Positions 22,961 through 31,379 of a stretch of DNA of 32,749 bases are shown one piece after another. The notes under the pieces were generated by a model, which saw only the letters and a program-made list of their open reading frames with translations, was not told where the DNA came from and did no database searches. Origin of the DNA: Dehalococcoidia bacterium (lineage in GTDB: Bacteria; Chloroflexota; Dehalococcoidia; Tepidiformales; Tepidiformaceae). Made by a program: the position numbers and the translations under genes. How positions within the stretch are numbered: the stretch's first letter is position 1; every line of letters begins with the position of its first letter. Where the stretch lies: NCBI GenBank assembly GCA_022827945.1, contig JAJEIT010000036.1, positions 1 to 32,749 of the forward strand. The letters are read 5' to 3'.

Positions 22961-24856
22961 CTAGGCGTCGGCGAGCCACATATTCTGGGCTCGCCGGTAG
23001 CCCATGGAGCCGTTGTCCTTGAAGTCCGGCGGCGGCGGCACGTTCATGACGCGGGTGCGAACGGCGTGCTGCTCGGTCGCGTTCACGGGAACCGGGAACG
23101 TGCAGCAGAACTGCGTCAGGATGAGCCGCTGGAGCTGCTGGAGGAGCCCGTTGCGCTGCTCCGGGTCGTGCGTAACGGACTGGGCGTTGTAGAGGTCCTG
23201 GATGGGCTTGCCGATGTCGTGGGTGATGTCGATGACCTCGGGCGGAATGAGAGCGGCTTGCGGATGCTCGTGGGTAAACAGGCCGAAGGCGCCGCCATAG
23301 CCCGTGGGTACGTAGTGGGTGAGCGCGTTGTAGTCGGGAATGGTCGACAGGGAATTCTCGACGACGAGGGCGAAGTGCCAGATCTTGGAGCCCGGCGGGG
23401 CGGTGAGGCTGGACACGTAGGTGGCGAAATCGACCGGCTCCAGCTTGACCCGGACCCCGAGGTTCTCCTCGATGCTCTGGGCGATGAACTGGGTGCCGCG
23501 CGTGTCGGTGAAGGTCGCGAGGAGGGTCGTGAGGCCGTCCGGGAAAACGACATCGCCGCCTCCCGCCTCCCAGAGCTGGCGTGCGCGCTCGGGGTCGAAC
23601 TGCTGGAGCTGGCGGATCTCCTCCTGGGAGAGGACGGCGGGGAAGCGGGGCCCGACGGGCGCTCCCCGGATCCCGTTGCCGTCGAGGACGACATCGATGT
23701 AGCCATCCCAGTCGACGGCAAGGGAGAGTGCCTCGCGGAGCTGCGGGAACCGCGCCCACTTGAGGGCATCGAGGGCCATCACGAGGTGGGTGTTGGTGGG
23801 GCCGCTGATGATGTTGACGCCATCCTCTCCGCGGAGCTGATCGGCCTTGATGGCGTCGATGCCGCCGACGATGCCGGTGAGGATGTCGGCATCACCGGCG
23901 AGGAAGCGCGCCTCTGCGGCGGCCGGGTCGGTGATGTGTGCGTCCTCCCAGGCATCGATGTAGGGCGGGTCCTTGGTGAAACGTCCCCTGGCGGTGGTGT
24001 GGCCGGCGTAGTTGGGGTTGCGCTTGTAGGAGTTGAACCCGTCGAGTCCGCGGGACTCGAACATGTAGGCGCCGCCCCCGGCGTTGACGGTCTGTGTGAG
24101 GTTGCCGCCGTTCGCCTCGACGACCTCGGGCGCGACGATGCCGAGGGAGGTGGAGCCAAGCGAGGGGATTGCGGACACCCACGGGTATCGCATCTGGAGT
24201 CCAAAGGTGGTGGCGTCGGGCATATCGAAGCCGGCCATGAACGCGAACTGGAGCGGGTTGACCTCGGAAGCGAGGTCGGTGAAGGCGGCGGGGAGGCGGG
24301 CGAAGCTGTAGGCAATGTCCTGGGACGTAATCGGTCGTCCGTCGGCGGCCTCGGGGTTGAAGCGGAGGTTGGGCTCGAGGTTGAAAACGATGGTGAGGGG
24401 GTCGGGCTGCTCCCAGCTGGCGGCGGCGTCGCCCCAGGCCTCGTCCTCGATGAGGGAGTAGCCGAGCAGGTGGTTGTAGGTGATCGCCGCCCACTGGTAG
24501 CCGGTGATCGTGATCGCGGGGTCGTAGCCGGTGTCGGAGAAGGCGCGCTGCACCTTCATCGTGCCGCCCGCCCTGGGGCCGGCAGCGGCAGCCTGCGTGG
24601 CCGCTTCGGTGGCGGCAGCTTCGGTGGCGGCGGCGGCTTCGGTGGCGGCGGCCTCTGTAGCTGCGGACTCGTCCGGCTCGTCGGCGGCAGCCTCGGTCGC
24701 GGCGGCCGTGGCGGCAGGCGGCTCGTCGTCGTCGTCATCGCCGCAGCCAACGGCCACAAGGCCGGCGGCGCCCGCAGCAACGGCAGCGCTCCCGGCGAGC
24801 ACCCGGCGGCGCGAGATGCGCCTTCGCCAGTACTTGCCCCAATACGCTTCAGCCAT
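22961..24856 (-). CDS. Family-5 ABC solute-binding lipoprotein, copy 2
   Basis: A 631-residue paralogue of the next gene downstream, with the same plan: twin-arginine SRRRVLAGS (15-23), lipobox Cys38, an Asp run, an Ala/Thr/Glu linker to about residue 95, and the family-5 binding fold. Shared stretches include TYNHLLGYSL, PDYNALTHYVP and the C-terminal SMGYRRAQNMW. The ligand-facing parts differ, so the two may bind different solutes for one permease. ATG 24856 has AGGAAGGGG upstream. A TAGAAT on the minus strand (24914-24919) may be the -10 of this four-gene transport operon. The 190 bases up to the divergent gene at 25047 hold no other gene. Confidence 0.93.
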   Translation of the reverse strand: MAEAYWGKYWRRRISRRRVLAGSAAVAAGAAGLVAVGCGDDDDDEPPAATAAATEAAADEPDESAATEAAATEAAAATEAAATEAATQAAAAGPRAGGTMKVQRAFSDTGYDPAITITGYQWAAITYNHLLGYSLIEDEAWGDAAASWEQPDPLTIVFNLEPNLRFNPEAADGRPITSQDIAYSFARLPAAFTDLASEVNPLQFAFMAGFDMPDATTFGLQMRYPWVSAIPSLGSTSLGIVAPEVVEANGGNLTQTVNAGGGAYMFESRGLDGFNSYKRNPNYAGHTTARGRFTKDPPYIDAWEDAHITDPAAAEARFLAGDADILTGIVGGIDAIKADQLRGEDGVNIISGPTNTHLVMALDALKWARFPQLREALSLAVDWDGYIDVVLDGNGIRGAPVGPRFPAVLSQEEIRQLQQFDPERARQLWEAGGGDVVFPDGLTTLLATFTDTRGTQFIAQSIEENLGVRVKLEPVDFATYVSSLTAPPGSKIWHFALVVENSLSTIPDYNALTHYVPTGYGGAFGLFTHEHPQAALIPPEVIDITHDIGKPIQDLYNAQSVTHDPEQRNGLLQQLQRLILTQFCCTFPVPVNATEQHAVRTRVMNVPPPPDFKDNGSMGYRRAQNMWLADA

Positions 24857-25046
24857 TTCGTTCCCCTTCCTCTATCGCGGGCCGTCATGCCGGGCCGCTC
24901 GCTCGTTCCGGTCATTCTAGGCCCGGCGTCAACAAGCCCGGGTTAGGGCGCATGGCGGTAGGGAAGGGGTACGGCTATGCTTGACCTTCGCTCTAGCAGA
25001 CAAGGGATCCCCGCGAGTCCGGTGATTCCGAAGAGAGGCCCAGGAC

Positions 25047-26216
25047 ATGGATTTTCGAGACAGCCCGGCTCAGGCCGAGTGGCGCATCCAGGTGAAGGAT
25101 TTCCTGCGCGACTACTGCCCCCAGGAGATCCGGGGCAAGTTCCCGATGGGGCGGCCCGAAGAAGAGAAGCCCCTGTGGGAAGCGTGGCGCGTGGCACTAG
25201 CGGAGCGGGGCTGGATCGCACCGGCCTGGCCGTCGGAGTACGGCGGCGCGGGCATGAAGCCGATGGACCAGTTCATTCTCAGCCAGGAGTTCGCCGAGGC
25301 CGGCGCCCCCAGGCTGGGTGGCCTGGGTCTGATGATGCTCGGGCCAACGCTCATCGAGCACGGCACCGAGGAACAGAAGCAGCAGCACATTCCCGGCATC
25401 CTGAGCGGCGAGGTGGAGTGGTGCCAGGGCTACAGTGAGCCGGGGTCCGGCTCGGACCTGGCCTCCCTGCAGACGCGCGCCGTGCGCGACGGGGACGACT
25501 ACGTGATCAACGGCCAGAAGATCTGGACGTCGCTGGCGCACCGCGCGCACTGGATGTTCATGCTGGCGCGGACCGACCCCGACGCACCCAAGCACCGGGG
25601 CATCACCTACTTCCTGCTCGACATGAAGACCCCGGGCATCACCGTGCGACCGCTGGTGAACATGACCGGCGGGCACGACTTCAACGAGGTGTTCTTCGAG
25701 GACGTGCGCGTTCCGACGCGGAACATCATGGGTGAGGTCAACCGCGGCTGGTACGTGGGCACGACGACGCTGGACTTCGAGCGTTCCTCGATCGGGACGC
25801 CGATCGGGCTGCGCCAGGCCGTCGAACGGAACCTGACCTGGCTGCGCGAGCACAAGGACGAGATTCCGCAGACGACGTACGAGGCCAACCGCTTCGAGTG
25901 GGCGGAGCGCTTCATCGAGGTGCAGACGGCGACGATGCTGGCCTACCGCATCATCTCCATGCAGGACGCGGGCGAGATTCCGAACGCGGAGTCCTCGATC
26001 GCGAAGCTGTTCACGACCGAGCTGAGCCAGCGCATCGCCCGCACCGCCTCCCACATGGTGGGCATGTGGGGCGACATCTCCGACGAGAGCGCGCCCTTGC
26101 GGGGCACGCCGGGCGTCGGGTACGTGAACCAGGTCCGAGAGACGATCGCGGGCGGCACCAGCGAGATCCAGCGAAACATCATCGCGACGCGCGGCCTCGG
26201 GCTGCCACGCGCCTAA
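25047..26216 (+). CDS. Acyl-CoA dehydrogenase (FadE-like)
   Basis: A 389-residue FAD-dependent acyl-CoA dehydrogenase of usual length. Domains in order are a helical N-domain, the central beta-domain with WCQGYSEPGSGSDLASLQTRA and IWTSLAH, and a C-terminal helical bundle ending IAGGTSEIQRNIIATRGLGLPR. It would introduce an alpha,beta double bond in an acyl-CoA and pass electrons to ETF. GAGAGG precedes the ATG. A TATGCT at 24976-24981 is a possible -10. It is followed 32 bases later by a second ACAD-fold gene, probably in one transcript. Chain type (linear, branched or steroid side chain) cannot be assigned by eye. Confidence 0.93.
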   Translation: MDFRDSPAQAEWRIQVKDFLRDYCPQEIRGKFPMGRPEEEKPLWEAWRVALAERGWIAPAWPSEYGGAGMKPMDQFILSQEFAEAGAPRLGGLGLMMLGPTLIEHGTEEQKQQHIPGILSGEVEWCQGYSEPGSGSDLASLQTRAVRDGDDYVINGQKIWTSLAHRAHWMFMLARTDPDAPKHRGITYFLLDMKTPGITVRPLVNMTGGHDFNEVFFEDVRVPTRNIMGEVNRGWYVGTTTLDFERSSIGTPIGLRQAVERNLTWLREHKDEIPQTTYEANRFEWAERFIEVQTATMLAYRIISMQDAGEIPNAESSIAKLFTTELSQRIARTASHMVGMWGDISDESAPLRGTPGVGYVNQVRETIAGGTSEIQRNIIATRGLGLPRA

Positions 26217-26248
26217 CCCGCGCCCCAACTTTCGAAGGAGCAACGAAC

Positions 26249-27445
26249 ATGGCCACCGCAACCCAGTCGGAGACGAAAACGCTGCTGGAGCGCGCGGACG
26301 CGATCGCGCCGATCGTGGCGGAAGACCTTGATGAGGCCGAACGCGAGCGGCGCCTGACGGACCGTACCTTCGAGGCGATAAAGGACGAGGGCCTGCTGGG
26401 CGTCTGGGTGCCGGAATCGCTGGGCGGCCTCGAGTCCACGCCACGCGAAGGCTTCGAGCTGTTCGAGAAGGTGGCGAAGATTCACGGCTCCGCCGCCTGG
26501 AACCTCTGGATCTGGTCCACGGGAGCAGCGCTCGGGTCGGCCAGCTCCGAGGAGTCGGTCGCGGAGTCGTACGCGGACGGGCCCGTGAGCGCGGTCGGGG
26601 CGGGGGGCATCTTCCCCTTCAATCCCGCCGAGGCCGTCGAGGGCGGCTACCGCGTGACGGGACGCTGGCCGTTCTGCAGCGGGTCGAGCCATGCGAAGTG
26701 GGTCGGCGGCGGCATCATGGTCACGGAGAACGGCCGGCCGCGAATGACGCCGATGGGCATCCCCGAGATGCGCTTCGTCAGCTTCCCGCGCGAGGAAGCG
26801 GAGATCGTGGACACGTGGCACGTGGTCGGACTGCGCGCCACCAGCAGCAACGACGTGGCCGTGGAGAACGCATTCGCGCCGGAGTACCGCACCTCGGCCT
26901 TCGGGATGGGGGCACAGCCCGGCAAGCACTTCCAGGGGCCACTCTATCGCTTCCCCGTGATGGGCATTCTGGGCGCGCCCATCGGGATCATCGCGACAGG
27001 CATCGCGCAGCGCGCTATCGACGAGTTCGTCACGCTCGCCAAGACGAAAACGGTTCGCACCTCGCAAGCGCGAGTCAGCGACAACACCGTCATCCGGAGC
27101 GAAGTCGCGAAGGCGCACGCCGCGGTCCAATCCGCGCGCTCATGGCTCTACGAGAAGGTCGACGAGACCTGGGAGACGGTCCTGCGAGGCGACGACGTGA
27201 GCCTCGATCAGCGGCGGGACCTCTCGCTGGCGGGCACGAACGCGACGCGCAGCGCCGCCTACGCCACGGACCTGATGCACACGGCGGCGGGTGGCACCTC
27301 CGTCTTCCAGACGAGCCCGATCGAGCGCTGCTTCCGGGACGTGCACGCGGCCACGCAGCACGCGGGCACCTCGCCGCGCAACTTCGAAACGCTGGGCGCG
27401 ATGCTCGTCGGGGAGATGCCGGACAACCCGCTGCTGTTCGCCTGA
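26249..27445 (+). CDS. ACAD-fold flavoprotein, HsaA/group D monooxygenase-like
   Basis: A 398-residue protein with acyl-CoA dehydrogenase fold but with features of flavin-dependent hydroxylases (HsaA/DszC group) rather than true dehydrogenases. These include the central GRWPFCSGSSHAKWVGGGI, TWHVVGLRATSSNDVAVEN, and C-terminal ERCFRDVHAATQHAG with GAMLVGEMPDNPLLF. Such enzymes use reduced flavin supplied by a partner reductase; none is encoded next to it. AAGGAG lies eight bases before the ATG. An atypical acyl-CoA dehydrogenase is the alternative. Its neighbour, the ACAD at 25047, suggests joint action on one CoA-linked substrate. Confidence 0.83.
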   Translation: MATATQSETKTLLERADAIAPIVAEDLDEAERERRLTDRTFEAIKDEGLLGVWVPESLGGLESTPREGFELFEKVAKIHGSAAWNLWIWSTGAALGSASSEESVAESYADGPVSAVGAGGIFPFNPAEAVEGGYRVTGRWPFCSGSSHAKWVGGGIMVTENGRPRMTPMGIPEMRFVSFPREEAEIVDTWHVVGLRATSSNDVAVENAFAPEYRTSAFGMGAQPGKHFQGPLYRFPVMGILGAPIGIIATGIAQRAIDEFVTLAKTKTVRTSQARVSDNTVIRSEVAKAHAAVQSARSWLYEKVDETWETVLRGDDVSLDQRRDLSLAGTNATRSAAYATDLMHTAAGGTSVFQTSPIERCFRDVHAATQHAGTSPRNFETLGAMLVGEMPDNPLLFA

Positions 27446-27460
27446 GCGGGCGCGGCGCGC

Positions 27461-28237
27461 TCAGCCAGCTGCGGCGGCCGCGCGGGTGGGCTCCTTCGCC
27501 CACTCGATGCCGCGGCGGAGGATCTCGTAGTAGGTGGGCTCCGTCCAGGCGCCCAGCTCGGGAACAGGCCACTCGGGAACGCTCAGGGGCGGGTCCTGCA
27601 TGTCGTACTTCGAGCGGCGGTGGCCGGGCGTGAAATAGAGCACCTCGCCCTCGCCCACGGGATGGAGGTACATCACCAGGCGGGGCTCGTCGTTGGGCCA
27701 GTCGTGCTCGTAGAACCCGGCGCCGCTATCCCCGGCGAAGCGCGTCTCCATGAGGGGGATGATGTCGCCGTGGTACTCGCAGAGGTAGAGCTCGTCCTCG
27801 CACTGCCAGGGCTCGATGCCGGCCACGAGGGGATGGTCCTTCGCGGACTCGCTCACGGTGATGGGGTAGGGCTCGATCGCGGGGTGGGCGAGGAACTGGC
27901 TGCCAAGCGTCTCCATGAGGATGGGGTAGTCGCGCGGGCAGTGGACACCGTCGTCCTGGAAGTCCATGACGGAGTTGGTGCCGTGGAGCGCGAACCAGCG
28001 CTTGCCGCTCGCGACGAAGTCGCGCACGACCTCCTGCTGCTCGACCGTGGGGTGGACGTCGCAGGTGTAGCTGATGAGGAAGTCGGCGGCGGCGATGGCC
28101 TCGGTGTTGCTGTAGTCCTCGCCGACGCGGACGCGAACGTCGTCGTCCTCGTGGAGGAGCTTCAGGATTTCGAGGCGGGCGAAGTTGATGTCGTGCCACT
28201 TGCCCCCGGTGATGAGGTAGGCGTCGATTCTCGGCAT
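27461..28237 (-). CDS. ThuA-like domain protein
   Basis: A 258-residue protein of the ThuA-like family (class I glutamine-amidotransferase-like fold), recognised by ADFLISYTCDVHPT, RWFALHGTNS, DHPLVAGIEPW, DELYLCEYHGD, and GEGEVLYFTPGHRR. ThuA proteins were first linked to trehalose and sugar use; their chemistry is poorly defined, and no sugar genes surround this copy. GGGAGG lies five bases before the ATG. It is downstream of an SDR gene on the same strand, separated by 90 bases containing a strong hairpin, and convergent with the ACAD-fold gene 15 bases away. Confidence 0.88.
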   Translation of the reverse strand: MPRIDAYLITGGKWHDINFARLEILKLLHEDDDVRVRVGEDYSNTEAIAAADFLISYTCDVHPTVEQQEVVRDFVASGKRWFALHGTNSVMDFQDDGVHCPRDYPILMETLGSQFLAHPAIEPYPITVSESAKDHPLVAGIEPWQCEDELYLCEYHGDIIPLMETRFAGDSGAGFYEHDWPNDEPRLVMYLHPVGEGEVLYFTPGHRRSKYDMQDPPLSVPEWPVPELGAWTEPTYYEILRRGIEWAKEPTRAAAAAG

Positions 28238-28280
28238 GGCAGCCTCCCGGAGGGGGTGTGCGTGGCGACGGGGCGCGAAG

Positions 28281-28312
28281 AGTCCCGCGCCGGAGCGTGC
28301 CGGCGCGGGACT
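28281..28312 (-). terminator. Perfect 13-bp hairpin after the SDR gene
   Basis: Arms 28281-28293 and 28300-28312 pair perfectly over 13 bp around a six-base loop, 15 bases after the SDR stop and 44 bases before the ThuA-like start. Only a CTTCG follows on the minus strand, no T-run. It may be an intrinsic terminator that separates the two genes, or an attenuating or protecting structure. Confidence 0.58.
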
Positions 28313-28327
28313 TCCGCTGTGCCTGAA

Positions 28328-29125
28328 CTAGAAGGCGACGCGGCGGGTGAAGCCGCCGTCGACGACCACGTTGGTGCCGGTGGTGTGGCTGGAAGCCGGG
28401 CTGGCGAGGAAGGCGGCCACGTTGGCCACTTCCTGGCCGGTGCCCATCTGGCCGGCGAGCGTGTCGGGCTTGGTCTTGCTGCGCAGGGGGATGCCGTTCG
28501 CGATCATCTCGAAGAACGGCGGCATGGCCTGCTCGATGTTGTGCCAGGGACCACCCTCGAAGTAGGTGGGGCCGGGCGAAACGACGTTGAAGCGGATGCC
28601 CGCGGCGGCGTGCTGCTGGGCGGCGAAGGCCGAGTAGTTCAGCAGCGCGGCCTTCATGGCGCCGTAGGCGCCGGCCGAGGTGGCGGGCGGCGGCGGGAAG
28701 GCCTCGACGGCGGCCGAGGTGCTGATGATGACGACGCTGGGGGACTCCGACTCGGTGAGGAACGGGACCGCGGCGTCGACGCCGTTGACCGTGCCCATCA
28801 TGTCGATGGCGAAGTGCTCGTTCCAGAGCGTGCCACCGCCGCCGGCGGAAGCGTTGCTGACGAAGATGTCGATGCCGCCAAGCTCGGCGGCGCTGGCCTC
28901 GACCCAGGCCTTGAGGGCATCGCCGTCGCCCACGTCGCAAGCGGCGCCGCAGACGTTGGTGCCGTGGGCCTTGAGGCCTTCGACGGCGGATGCGACGCGG
29001 TCGGCGGTGCGGGCGCAGATGGCGACATCGGCGCCTTCCGCGGCGAGGGTGTTGGCGATGAAGTTACCGATGCCCTGGCTGGCAGCCGTGACGAGAGCCT
29101 TCTTGCCTTGCAGTCCAAGATCCAT
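28328..29125 (-). CDS. Classical SDR oxidoreductase
   Basis: A 265-residue short-chain dehydrogenase. The cofactor loop is TAASQGIG (13-20), Ser137 (or 135) is the catalytic serine, and Tyr154 and Lys158 are in place (YGAMK). The NNAG motif is degenerate (SNAS, 90-93). The C-terminal TGTNVVVDGGFTRRVAF is standard. GGGAGG lies ten bases before the ATG. It is divergent from the E1alpha gene, and the shared 217-base gap holds a palindrome at 29193-29220. It probably uses NAD(P) to interconvert an alcohol and a ketone; substrate unknown. Confidence 0.91.
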   Translation of the reverse strand: MDLGLQGKKALVTAASQGIGNFIANTLAAEGADVAICARTADRVASAVEGLKAHGTNVCGAACDVGDGDALKAWVEASAAELGGIDIFVSNASAGGGGTLWNEHFAIDMMGTVNGVDAAVPFLTESESPSVVIISTSAAVEAFPPPPATSAGAYGAMKAALLNYSAFAAQQHAAAGIRFNVVSPGPTYFEGGPWHNIEQAMPPFFEMIANGIPLRSKTKPDTLAGQMGTGQEVANVAAFLASPASSHTTGTNVVVDGGFTRRVAF

Positions 29126-29192
29126 GGTGTGGGGAACCTCCCTTGTGTTGGGTGCGACCGGGCGGATCCAGGGCCGCGGCCGCCTCGTTGGC

Positions 29193-29220
29193 AGGGCGCG
29201 ATTCTAGAGAGTCGCGCCCT
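29193..29220. promoter_or_regulatory. Palindrome in the divergent SDR / E1alpha promoter region
   Basis: Perfect 9-bp arms AGGGCGCGA (29193-29201) and TCGCGCCCT (29212-29220) flank a TTCTAGAGAG centre. It lies 68 bases upstream of the SDR start and 123 bases upstream of the E1alpha start, where it could serve as an operator or as an RNA hairpin. Confidence 0.4.
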
Positions 29221-29256
29221 ACACGGAAAGTGCGGAGGGGATGGGGCGGCGCGCCT

Positions 29257-29284
29257 TTGTCCAGTGGGAGCGGTCCTGTACGAT
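29257..29284 (+). promoter_or_regulatory. Candidate promoter of the 2-oxoacid dehydrogenase operon
   Basis: TTGTCC (29257-29262) and TACGAT (29279-29284) are 16 bases apart, and the -10 is followed by GCGCGG, as at other candidate promoters here. An 8-bp hairpin (29286-29293 with 29300-29307) would sit at the very 5' end of the transcript. Confidence 0.35.
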
Positions 29285-29342
29285 GCGCGGGCGCTCGGAC
29301 GCCCGCGACGGCGTCCCTATCCCACTGTGCGCGGAGGCGGCC

Positions 29343-30362
29343 GTGGCCAACAGCAGCCAGGCAATGGAACCAAGCGAAGAGGTCCTGAAGGACCTGCATC
29401 TCCGGATGGTGCGAATTCGCCACTTCGAGGAAGAGGCGGGCAAGCTGATGGAGCAGGGCAAGTCCCCCGGGGCCCTGCACCTGTACATCGGCGAGGAAGC
29501 GGTCGCTTCGGGTGTGATGGTGCACCTCAGCGACCAGGACCAGATCACGAGCACGCATCGCGGCCACGGGCACCTGGTGGCCAAGGGCGGCGAGTTCAAG
29601 AAGATGTACGCGGAGCTGTACGGCCGGGAGACCGGCTACAACAAGGGCCGCGGCGGCAGCATGCACATCTCCAACGTGGATGCGGGCATGCTCGGCGCGA
29701 ACGGCATCGTGGCGGCGGGCCCGCCCATCGCCGTCGGCGCCGCCTTCTCGAACAAGTACCTGGCCCGCGTCGAAGGGCGCGACCGAATGAATGTGGCCGT
29801 CCCCTTCTTCGGCGACGGCGCGACGAACGAGGGCGCGTTCCACGAGGCGGCGAACATGGCCGCCATCTGGAAGCTGCCGGTGGTGTTCGTCTGCGAGAAC
29901 AACGGCTACGGCGAGTTCACCCCCCAGGCGGAGCATCAGGCGATCAGCGATGTCGCCGATCGCGCGGCCGGCTACGGCATGCCGGGTGTGATCTGCGACG
30001 GCATGGACGCGGTCGCGGTCTGGGAGGCCGCGGGCGAGGCAATCGAGCGGGCGCGGACGGGCGGCGGCCCCACGCTGGTCGAGTGCAAGACCTACCGCTT
30101 CGTGGACCACGTCGGCCTGCGCGGCATCGGCCTGCATTACCGCACCGACGAGGAGCTCGAGGAGTGGCGCGCACGCGACCCGATCCCGCAGCACGAGCAG
30201 CGGATGATCGAGATGGGCGTCATGACCGCCGAGGAAATCCAGGCGGTGCACGACGCGGTGATGGCGGACATCACGGAGTCGATCGAGTTCGCCGAGAACA
30301 GCCCGCTGCCGGACCCGGCAGACCTGCTCAACGACGTCTACACGCCCACGGCGGCGAGTTAG
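29343..30362 (+). CDS. TPP-dependent dehydrogenase E1 component, alpha subunit
   Basis: A 339-residue alpha subunit of a thiamine-diphosphate-dependent 2-oxoacid or acetoin dehydrogenase. The thiamine motif runs from GDG (157-159) to NN (186-187), and the segments RGHGHLVAKGG and GRGGSMHISN are typical of AcoA/PdhA. GTG 29343 is chosen because GGAGG lies five bases upstream; ATG 29364 is an alternative, and the longer open frame to 29241 has no homology. Together with the E1beta, AcoX-like and E2 genes downstream it forms one operon. The AcoX-like neighbour favours an acetoin dehydrogenase role (acoA-like), but pyruvate or branched-chain acids are possible. Confidence 0.93.
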   Translation: MANSSQAMEPSEEVLKDLHLRMVRIRHFEEEAGKLMEQGKSPGALHLYIGEEAVASGVMVHLSDQDQITSTHRGHGHLVAKGGEFKKMYAELYGRETGYNKGRGGSMHISNVDAGMLGANGIVAAGPPIAVGAAFSNKYLARVEGRDRMNVAVPFFGDGATNEGAFHEAANMAAIWKLPVVFVCENNGYGEFTPQAEHQAISDVADRAAGYGMPGVICDGMDAVAVWEAAGEAIERARTGGGPTLVECKTYRFVDHVGLRGIGLHYRTDEELEEWRARDPIPQHEQRMIEMGVMTAEEIQAVHDAVMADITESIEFAENSPLPDPADLLNDVYTPTAAS

Positions 30363-30372
30363 GAGCGAATCA

Positions 30373-31377
30373 ATGACCGCAGCAGAGGCGCCCGCCGGGC
30401 GGCAACTCGTCTACACCCTCGCGATCACGGAGGGCGTCCGCCAGGCGCTCCAGGAAGACCCGCTGGCGTTCATGGCCGGCGAGGACGTTGCCGGGGCCGG
30501 CAGCGTGTTCGGCATCTACCGCGGCCTGCTCGACGAGTTCGGGCCGGACCGCGTCATTGACACCCCCATCAGCGAGTCCGGCATCATCGGGCTGGCGGTG
30601 GGGGCCGGGGCCACGGGCCTCAAGCCCATCGTGGACATCATGTTCATGGACTTCATCGGCGAGTGCATGGACGAGATCGTCAACCAGCTCGCGAAGATGC
30701 GGTACATGTTCGGCGGGAAGGCGACGCTGCCGGTAACCGTCCTGACGATGTCGGGCGCGGGCATGAACCTCGCGGCGCAGCACTCCCAGAGCCTGGAGGC
30801 GTGGCTCTGCCACACGCCGGGCCTGAAGGTCGTGATGCCGGCGACGGCCTACGACGTGAAGGGCGCGATCATCACCGCCGCACGGGAGCCCAACCCGGTG
30901 TTCGTCGTGATGTGCAAGGGCCTGATGGCGCTTCCGGGCGAGGTACCGGAGGAGCCGTACACGCTCCCCATCGGCAAGGCCAACGTGCTCCGCGAAGGCG
31001 ACAGCCTCACGATCGTGGCCCACGGACGGATGATCCACGAAGCCACGAAGGCCGCCGACATCCTCGAGGGCGAGGGCGTGAGCGCCGAGGTGATCGACCC
31101 GCTGTGGCTGCAGCCGCTCGACACGGAGACGATCATCAACTCGGTCTCGAAGACGCATAACGCGCTCGTCGTGCACGAGGCGGTCCGCTTCGGCGGGGTT
31201 GGCGCGGAGATCGCGGCGCAGATCGCGGAGCTGGCGTTCGACTACCTCGATGCGCCGGTGGGCCGCGTGGCGGCGCCGTTCTCGCCCGTGCCCTTCAGCC
31301 CGGTGCTGGAGCAGACGTACGTGCCGAACGCCGAGCGCATCGCGGCCGAGGCGCGGCAGATCCTCGGAACGGGGTAG
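30373..31377 (+). CDS. TPP-dependent dehydrogenase E1 component, beta subunit
   Basis: A 334-residue beta subunit pairing with the alpha subunit to form the E1 tetramer. Typical segments are MAGEDVAGAGSVFGIYRGL, DTPISESGIIGLAVGAG, the conserved EFMDF-like VDIMFMDFIGE, and AQHSQSLEAWLCHTPGLKVV, followed by the C-terminal transketolase domain (VVHEAVRFGGVGAEIA). AGGAG overlaps the upstream stop and lies seven bases before the ATG. Its TAG ends two bases before the CTG where the next gene appears to start, which suggests coupled translation. It is AcoB/PdhB-like; the substrate remains open. Confidence 0.94.
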   Translation: MTAAEAPAGRQLVYTLAITEGVRQALQEDPLAFMAGEDVAGAGSVFGIYRGLLDEFGPDRVIDTPISESGIIGLAVGAGATGLKPIVDIMFMDFIGECMDEIVNQLAKMRYMFGGKATLPVTVLTMSGAGMNLAAQHSQSLEAWLCHTPGLKVVMPATAYDVKGAIITAAREPNPVFVVMCKGLMALPGEVPEEPYTLPIGKANVLREGDSLTIVAHGRMIHEATKAADILEGEGVSAEVIDPLWLQPLDTETIINSVSKTHNALVVHEAVRFGGVGAEIAAQIAELAFDYLDAPVGRVAAPFSPVPFSPVLEQTYVPNAERIAAEARQILGTG

Positions 31378-31379
31378 CC

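Noticed and set aside
23066..24946. 626-codon plus-strand frame opposite binding protein copy 2
   Set aside because: It mirrors the codon structure of the binding-protein gene, gives repetitive Gly/Val/Glu sequence and has no domain.
27620..30376. 918-codon plus-strand frame spanning the ThuA-like, SDR and E1alpha genes
   Set aside because: It crosses two opposite-strand genes and then runs in another frame of E1alpha; no homology and Arg/Gly-rich composition.
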